Shown here piece by piece: positions 14,404-18,871 of a stretch of DNA of 18,871 bases; the first letter of the stretch is position 1; each line of letters opens with the position of its first letter. The stretch is taken from contig JAAZAH010000095.1 of assembly GCA_012514415.1 (NCBI GenBank), positions 1-18,871 of the forward strand, in the 5' to 3' direction. Position numbers and translations under genes: made by a program. The notes under the pieces were generated by a model. It had not been told where the DNA came from. It worked only from the letters and a program-made list of their open reading frames with translations, and made no database searches. The DNA is from Sandaracinaceae bacterium. Lineage in GTDB: Bacteria > Myxococcota_A > Polyangia > Polyangiales > Houyiibacteriaceae.

Positions 14404-15558
14404 ATGCGCGCGCGTCGATCGTCGGCGCTTCGGCTTGGGGTGGACTGCCCTGACTGCGATCGAATGCGTTGGTCCGCTCTCATTCGGATCGCAGCGTTCG
14501 CCTGTCTCGTTCTCGCTTGCGTCCCCCCGAGTGTCTCCGCTCAAATACGAACGAGCTTCGAGGAAGCGGATCAGCTCACCCAAGGCGGTGATGAGCTGAG
14601 CGTGCCTCGGCCGACCCGCCTTGAGGTCCTCTTGCTCGAAACACGCCGCGACCCCCGCATCGATCCGGTCGTTGGAAACTTCATCGACGCGCGTGTTCGC
14701 TTCGCTCTCAGCGAGGCCGGTTGGGAGGCGCTTTCAAAATCGGACGCCCGCGCGCTTCTTCGCGCAGATCGCGTGAGCGATGGGGCGTCGATGGGACCGC
14801 TCCGAAGACTCATCGTTCGCGAGGAGATCGCGCTTGTCATCGTGCCGATCGTGTACGCCTCGCAAGGGAAATACGTCGTCGAACTTTGGATCGCCCGAGG
14901 CGATGTCGACGGTGTCGTCGCGGCGCAGGTCGCCTCCGAAGCCGCAACGCTCGGCCCTGCCATCGACGTTCTCCTCGAGGCCAAACTCCCAAGCGTGCTC
15001 GAGTTCGACCGACAGGCAGCGCGCAACGCGGCGGAACAAGCCGAGGAAGATGAGCGCCTCTTGGCTGACGCTTATCGTAGCGCAAGGACCCGTAGCGCTT
15101 CGCCGAAGCGCACCCACTGGGCGGCGATCTCCTTGAGCGCAGGCAGCGCGATCGGTCCCGCAATCACCCGCGATCGCTTCTCGATTCACATGCTTCGAAC
15201 GAGGCTCGAACTTCGACCGCGCGACCGGCTCGGGCTCGGTCTCATCATGGGCTATGCGAATCTCCCGGGGCAGGGTGGACGCGCTCATAACCTTCCGATA
15301 CTCGGTGAGATCAACTACCGCGTTCCCATCGCTGGCGTCGAGCGCTTCAGCGTTCCGATCCGTTTCGCGATGGGTTATCTCCCCTTCAACGGGCCGATCA
15401 TGCGCACCTCCGTTGGGCTTCACGTCGATCTCCCGAAGGACTGGGAGATTGGCTTCGATCTCCTCTCGCCCACGGTTTTCCGCTCGCCGAGCCGGCTGCA
15501 TTTCGCATTCGATTTGGCCTTCGAGGTCACGCGCCGCTTCGGGAGGGTTGCCCCGTAG
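14404..15558 (+). CDS. Exported two-domain protein with outer-membrane-barrel-like C-terminus
   Basis: The product has 384 residues from ATG 14404. A signal peptide (RWSALIRIAAFACLVLACVPPSVSA, then Q) begins about 20 residues in; starting at ATG 14464 would remove that extension. LAC within it could act as a lipobox, but a signal-peptidase-I site after VSA is as likely. The region after it (about 70-200) alternates strands and helices, with LEVLLLE, FIDARVRFALSEAGWEAL and IALVIVPIVYASQGKYVVELWIA. This recalls the N-terminal domain of TolB/CsgG-type periplasmic proteins. A charged linker leads to about 150 residues of alternating strands with turns, such as RTRLELRPRDRLGLGLIMGYANLP and FAFDLAFEVTRRFG, as in outer-membrane barrels. 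It ends RVAP rather than with a terminal aromatic. The function is unknown. Confidence 0.75.
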   Translation: MRARRSSALRLGVDCPDCDRMRWSALIRIAAFACLVLACVPPSVSAQIRTSFEEADQLTQGGDELSVPRPTRLEVLLLETRRDPRIDPVVGNFIDARVRFALSEAGWEALSKSDARALLRADRVSDGASMGPLRRLIVREEIALVIVPIVYASQGKYVVELWIARGDVDGVVAAQVASEAATLGPAIDVLLEAKLPSVLEFDRQAARNAAEQAEEDERLLADAYRSARTRSASPKRTHWAAISLSAGSAIGPAITRDRFSIHMLRTRLELRPRDRLGLGLIMGYANLPGQGGRAHNLPILGEINYRVPIAGVERFSVPIRFAMGYLPFNGPIMRTSVGLHVDLPKDWEIGFDLLSPTVFRSPSRLHFAFDLAFEVTRRFGRVAP

Positions 15559-15566
15559 AGTTGAGT

Positions 15567-16439
15567 GTGAAAGCCTGCCGCCTCGTGAAAGATAAAATCG
15601 TCATGGTCACTGGGGCGTCGAGCGGGATCGGCGTCGAGACTGCGCGCGAGCTTGCGCGCCAGGGAGCCACTGTTCTCATCGCGGGGCGAAATCCTGAGCG
15701 GACACACGCCGTCCGCGACATGCTTCGCGAAGACACGCGGAATGAATCGATCGAAGCTTTCATCGCCGATTTCTCTTCGCTCAAGGCCGTGAAAGGTCTT
15801 GCGGAGGAAGTGTCCGCGCGTTTCGATCGCCTCGATGTGCTGATCAACAACGCCGGGCTTTGGCATTCGAAGTTCACGCTCAGCGCCGACGGCTACGAGG
15901 ACACCTTCGCGGTGAACCATCTCGCGGGATACCTCCTTACCGAGGAACTTCTGCCTCTTCTTCGAGAGGCGAAGAGCGCGCGTATCGTCCATGTGGCGTC
16001 GCGACTCCATAAAAGTCCGCGCACGCTCGACCTCAACAATCTGATGTGTGAGAAGACGCGATTTTATCGTGGCCTCAAGGTCTATGGGCACTCGAAGCTT
16101 GCTCAAGTGATCTACTCGACGGATCTCGCCAGGCGTCTCGAGGGCACCAACGTGACCTCGAACGCACTTCATCCGGGCGATGTGATGACGAACGTCACGC
16201 GCGACAATCGCTTCCTGAACTGGGCGAAGAATTTCGCGGGCTTCATTTTGATCACCCCGGAAGAGGGCTCGAAGACCTCGCTTCATGTGGCGATGCACCC
16301 CTCGGTCGAGGGCGTTTCCGGGCGCTACTTCGATAAATCAAAGATCGCCAAAGCACACCGTCACGCGGCGAATCGAAAGCTCGCCGAAGGTCTCCGTGAG
16401 CGAAGCGAAGCCCTCATCAAGCGCGCGCTTGAGCGCTGA
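15567..16439 (+). CDS. Short-chain dehydrogenase/reductase, retinol-dehydrogenase-like
   Basis: The protein (about 290 residues) has the cofactor-binding TGASSGIG, an arginine in IAGRNPER that suggests NADP(H), the structural NNAG in VLINNAG, and the catalytic set S (HVAS), Y and K (YGHSK). The spacing and the segments FAVNHLAGYLLTEELLPLL and ALHPGDVMTNV match the retinol dehydrogenase/WWOX-like branch. Members oxidise or reduce lipid-like or xenobiotic alcohols and ketones; the substrate here is unknown. There is no ATG at the start. TTG 15561 and GTG 15567 are possible, and I prefer GTG, with AGAG six bases before it. It begins directly after the barrel-like gene, so the two are probably co-transcribed. 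It converges on the GT2 gene with a 12-bp gap. Confidence 0.9.
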   Translation: MKACRLVKDKIVMVTGASSGIGVETARELARQGATVLIAGRNPERTHAVRDMLREDTRNESIEAFIADFSSLKAVKGLAEEVSARFDRLDVLINNAGLWHSKFTLSADGYEDTFAVNHLAGYLLTEELLPLLREAKSARIVHVASRLHKSPRTLDLNNLMCEKTRFYRGLKVYGHSKLAQVIYSTDLARRLEGTNVTSNALHPGDVMTNVTRDNRFLNWAKNFAGFILITPEEGSKTSLHVAMHPSVEGVSGRYFDKSKIAKAHRHAANRKLAEGLRERSEALIKRALER

Positions 16440-16462
16440 AGCATACTCGGGTTAAAGCGCGC
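16423..16462. terminator. Inverted repeat spanning the convergent gene ends
   Basis: GCGCGCTT (16423-16430) and AAGCGCGC (16455-16462) are complementary, with 24 nt between them. Both arms reach into the ends of the flanking genes. A loop this long and the lack of a T-tract make it a weak terminator candidate. Confidence 0.25.
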
Positions 16463-17183
16463 CGCGCAGGCTTCGGAGCCTGAGCGAGGGCACCATCCAG
16501 ACGGCTTCGAGGAAGATCGCCCGGCTCATTTTGCTCTCTCCTGCGCGGCGATCGACGAAGACGATCGGATGCTCGACGATCTTGGCGCCGATCTCGGCCG
16601 CGCGGTAGCTCAGCTCCACTTGGAACGCATAGCCTTCCGAGCCGATCTGATCGAGCGGGAGCGCTTCGAGCAGCGAGCGCCGCATGGCTTTGAAGCCGCT
16701 AGTGAGATCTCGAATCTCGAGACCGAGGATGAGGCGCGAGTAGATGCTCCCGCCTTTGCTCAGCAGATGCCGTCCGGCGCCCCAACCTTCGACTCCGCCT
16801 CCGGGGATATTGTGGGAGCCGATGACGAGATCGTTTCCCTCGAGGAGTCGCTCGATGAATGCCGGAAGATAGGCCGGATCATGGCTGCCATCGGCGTCCA
16901 TTTGAACGAACGCGGTGAAATCGCGCTCGAGGCCATATCCGAAGCCGTCGAGATACGCGCTCCCAAGTCCGAGCTTGGCCGGGCGACGAAGAACATCGAC
17001 CAACGGATCATTGGCCCTCAGTGTTTCGGCGAGCTCGCCCGTTCCGTCGGGCGAGGCATCGTCCACGATCAGAAGCTTCGCCTTGGGGAGCGCTTCTCTT
17101 ACGCCTCGGACCAGCTCCTCGAGGTTCTCACGTTCGTTGTAAGTCGGCGTGATGACGAGCACGCCTTTTCCATCTCGATTCAA
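16452..17183 (-). CDS. Polyprenol/dolichol-phosphate mannose synthase-like glycosyltransferase (GT2)
   Basis: The 243-residue GT-A enzyme should move a sugar, probably mannose or glucose, from a nucleotide donor to polyprenyl phosphate on the cytoplasmic face. Motifs are ITPTYNERENL (11-21), IVDDASPDGTGELA (39-52), QMDADGSHDPAYLP (94-107, metal-binding DAD), RDLTSGFKAMRR and the late VFVDRRAGESKMS. The usual DADLSHDP has Gly for Leu. There is no C-terminal membrane domain, so it is the short, Dpm1-only form. The frame has no ATG near its start. It begins with TTG at 17183, overlapping the speA stop (TTGA) and preceded by AAGGG six bases upstream. Translation is therefore coupled to speA. Confidence 0.92.
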   Translation of the reverse strand: MNRDGKGVLVITPTYNERENLEELVRGVREALPKAKLLIVDDASPDGTGELAETLRANDPLVDVLRRPAKLGLGSAYLDGFGYGLERDFTAFVQMDADGSHDPAYLPAFIERLLEGNDLVIGSHNIPGGGVEGWGAGRHLLSKGGSIYSRLILGLEIRDLTSGFKAMRRSLLEALPLDQIGSEGYAFQVELSYRAAEIGAKIVEHPIVFVDRRAGESKMSRAIFLEAVWMVPSLRLRSLRGAL

Positions 17184-18871
17184 CCGTCACCCTTGAGATA
17201 GGTATAACCCCGGAGGCTCTCTTCGTAGTGTTTCATGAACGTGCGGAGCTGGTCCACCGTCATTTTATTCGCCGCGAGGGCGCGTTCGGCCTGCTTACGG
17301 ACGCGCTCGGCCATATCCTCGGGATCGTATTGGAGATAGCGGAGCACCTCCTCGATCGAATCACCCTTGATGACGTTGCTCACGGTATATCCGTAGTCGG
17401 CGAGGCGGACGTGAACGACATTCGTATCGCCGAATAGATTGTGGAGATCGCCGAGAATCTCCTGGTACGCGCCGCCGAGGAACATCGCGAGGATATACTG
17501 CTCGCCTTCACGCATCGGGTGGACGTCGAGGCTCGTCTTCACCTCATCGACATCGATGAAGGTCTCGACCATCCCGTCGCTGTCGCAGGTGAGATCGGCG
17601 AGGCGCGCCTTCACGGTCGGCTCCTCATCGAGGCGATGGATGGGGAGGAAGGGAAAAAGTTGATCCATCGCCCAAACATCGGGCGCCGATTGGAAGATGG
17701 AGAAGTTGCAATAGTAGATGGAGCCGAGGAGATCATCGAGGCGCTGAAGCTCTTCCGGAACGTGCGTGAGCTTCTTCCCGACCTCGTGGATCTTCTCGCA
17801 GCAATGCCAATAGAGGCGTTCGGCGCGTGCGAGCTCGCGGAGGGTGAGATAGCCGAATTTGAAGAGGCTGCGAGCCTCCTCGAGTCCCTGTTGCGCGTCG
17901 TGGAACGCTTCCTGGATGTTCTTCTTCCCTACGCCTTTCCACGTATCGTAGAGCCCCTTGATGATATCGTGCTCATCGTCGCTGATGGGCATTGGCTCCC
18001 CGAACCCATTTCGGTCGACTCCAAGGACATCGAATACGAGGACGCTCTGATAGCTCGCGATCGCGCGACCCGATTCGGTGACGATCGTCGGGTGCTCGAC
18101 GCCCTCTTTATCGCAAGCGTCGGCGATCGCAGACACGACATCATAGGCGTACTCTTGGACCGCGTAGTTCATGCTCGCGCGGAAATCGGTCTTTGAGCCG
18201 TCATAATCGACGGCGAGTCCTCCGCCGCAGTCGATATAGCCCATCGCGCAGCCCATCTTCACGAGCTCGACATAGATCTGGCTCGCCTCGCGGAGGGCGT
18301 TCTTGATGGGGATGATGCTCGAGACTTGGCTCCCCATATGAAAATGAAGGAGCTTGAGACAATCGAGCATATCGCGTTCCGCGAGCCGATCGACGACGTG
18401 CACAATCTCCGCGGTCGTTAGCCCGAATTTCGCGCGGTCGCCGGCCGAGTCCGCCCACTGTCCCATGCCGCGTTGAGAGAGCTTGGCTCGCACACCAAGG
18501 GAGGGGCGGATGCCAAGTTTTTCCGAGGCCCGGAGCATGATCTCGAGCTCCTCGACGCGCTCGAGGACGACGATCACCTCGTTGTCAAAATGACTCGCGA
18601 CAAGAGCCGTCTCCATATAGGTGAGGTCCTTGTATCCGTTGCAGATGATGAAACCGGATTCGTGATCCATCGCGGCGAGGGCGATGAGCAGCTCGGGCTT
18701 CGATCCAGCCTCGAGGCCGTAACGATACTCCCGTCCGAACTCGACGATCTCTTCGACGAGATGGCGCTGTTGGTTCACCTTGATGGGGAAGACACCCCGA
18801 TAGATGCCGCGGTATTCGTATTCACGGATGGCGCGCCGGAAGCATTCGTTCAGCAAGCGAATGCGATCGTG
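17180..18871 (-). CDS. speA: Biosynthetic arginine decarboxylase, partial (N-terminus beyond the window)
   Basis: The 563 visible residues match SpeA, which makes agmatine from arginine with pyridoxal phosphate and magnesium as the first step of putrescine and spermidine synthesis. The PLP-binding region is GVFPIKVNQQRHLVEE, with the lysine of the barrel domain. The barrel continues through GLEAGSKPELLIAL, LLHFHMGSQVS, IDCGGGLAVDYDGS and VTESGRAIASY. The C-terminal LADLTCDSDGMV supplies the second active-site part, and YILAMFLGGAYQEILGDLHNLFG is also typical. The frame is open through the right edge (codons read HDRIRLLNECFRRAI), so roughly 70-100 residues are missing and the TTG at 18856 is not the start. 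It overlaps the downstream GT2 gene by 4 bp. Confidence 0.96.
   Translation of the reverse strand, partial: HDRIRLLNECFRRAIREYEYRGIYRGVFPIKVNQQRHLVEEIVEFGREYRYGLEAGSKPELLIALAAMDHESGFIICNGYKDLTYMETALVASHFDNEVIVVLERVEELEIMLRASEKLGIRPSLGVRAKLSQRGMGQWADSAGDRAKFGLTTAEIVHVVDRLAERDMLDCLKLLHFHMGSQVSSIIPIKNALREASQIYVELVKMGCAMGYIDCGGGLAVDYDGSKTDFRASMNYAVQEYAYDVVSAIADACDKEGVEHPTIVTESGRAIASYQSVLVFDVLGVDRNGFGEPMPISDDEHDIIKGLYDTWKGVGKKNIQEAFHDAQQGLEEARSLFKFGYLTLRELARAERLYWHCCEKIHEVGKKLTHVPEELQRLDDLLGSIYYCNFSIFQSAPDVWAMDQLFPFLPIHRLDEEPTVKARLADLTCDSDGMVETFIDVDEVKTSLDVHPMREGEQYILAMFLGGAYQEILGDLHNLFGDTNVVHVRLADYGYTVSNVIKGDSIEEVLRYLQYDPEDMAERVRKQAERALAANKMTVDQLRTFMKHYEESLRGYTYLKGDG
17190..17194 (-). promoter_or_regulatory. 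Shine-Dalgarno for the TTG start of the GT2 gene
   Basis: AAGGG on the minus strand lies six bases before TTG 17183 and within the last codons of speA. It supports this non-ATG start. Confidence 0.6.

Noticed and set aside
1..18871. Search for tRNA, rRNA, CRISPR array, insertion sequence, integrase or phage genes
   Set aside because: No cloverleaf, spaced repeat array, transposase or phage-like protein was seen. The 20-bp tandem units at 71-130 have no spacers of CRISPR type.

Overview
The window is about 60% GC and densely packed, with 15 protein genes, no RNA gene and no mobile element. It looks like ordinary chromosome of a Gram-negative bacterium. The support is a lipobox lipoprotein, an outer-membrane-type barrel protein, a thiol peroxidase of the Tpx type and a biosynthetic arginine decarboxylase. 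The mix of PA14 lipoprotein, EF-hand-like membrane protein and housekeeping genes recalls the deltaproteobacterial/myxobacterial lineages, but that placement is a weak inference. CGATCG is strongly over-represented, and clear Shine-Dalgarno (SD) sequences are rare.

Layout. Positions 1-179 hold three tandem 20-bp operator-like repeats ahead of a luciferase-family flavin monooxygenase (180-1166, +). It faces thiol peroxidase tpx (1227-1724, -) across a GC hairpin. Divergent from tpx is a small STAS/SpoIIAA-like protein (1916-2353, +), followed by a good intrinsic terminator. A 732-residue EF-hand-like, C-terminally membrane-anchored protein of unknown function (2499-4697, -) comes next. A glycosyltransferase and a Wzx-like flippase (7381 to 4781, -) are directly coupled as a small surface-glycan unit. 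A CDP-alcohol phosphatidyltransferase (7444-8406, +) diverges from the glycosyltransferase.

Positions 8395-11096 (-) carry a glycerophosphodiester phosphodiesterase followed by a two-domain NAD+ synthetase whose glutaminase domain lacks its catalytic cysteine. A PA14 lipoprotein (11197-12084, +) faces a diacylglycerol-kinase-family lipid kinase (12119-13069, -), which has a sigma-70-like promoter placed so as to give a leaderless mRNA. Upstream of it is an unknown helical protein (13178-14065, -). After a 338-bp divergent gap come an exported barrel-like protein (14404-15558, +) and a short-chain dehydrogenase (15567-16439, +). The window closes with speA, cut by the right edge, translationally coupled to a dolichol-phosphate-mannose-synthase-like glycosyltransferase (18871 to 16452, -).

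Several genes share a membrane and envelope theme: flippase, two glycosyltransferases, CDP-alcohol transferase, lipid kinase, phosphodiesterase, lipoprotein and barrel protein. They sit in short separate units rather than one pathway cluster. I found no defence system, CRISPR array, integron or phage. The strongest oddities are the cysteine-less NadE, the CGATCG excess, the 20-bp tandem repeats and the unclassified EF-hand-like membrane protein.
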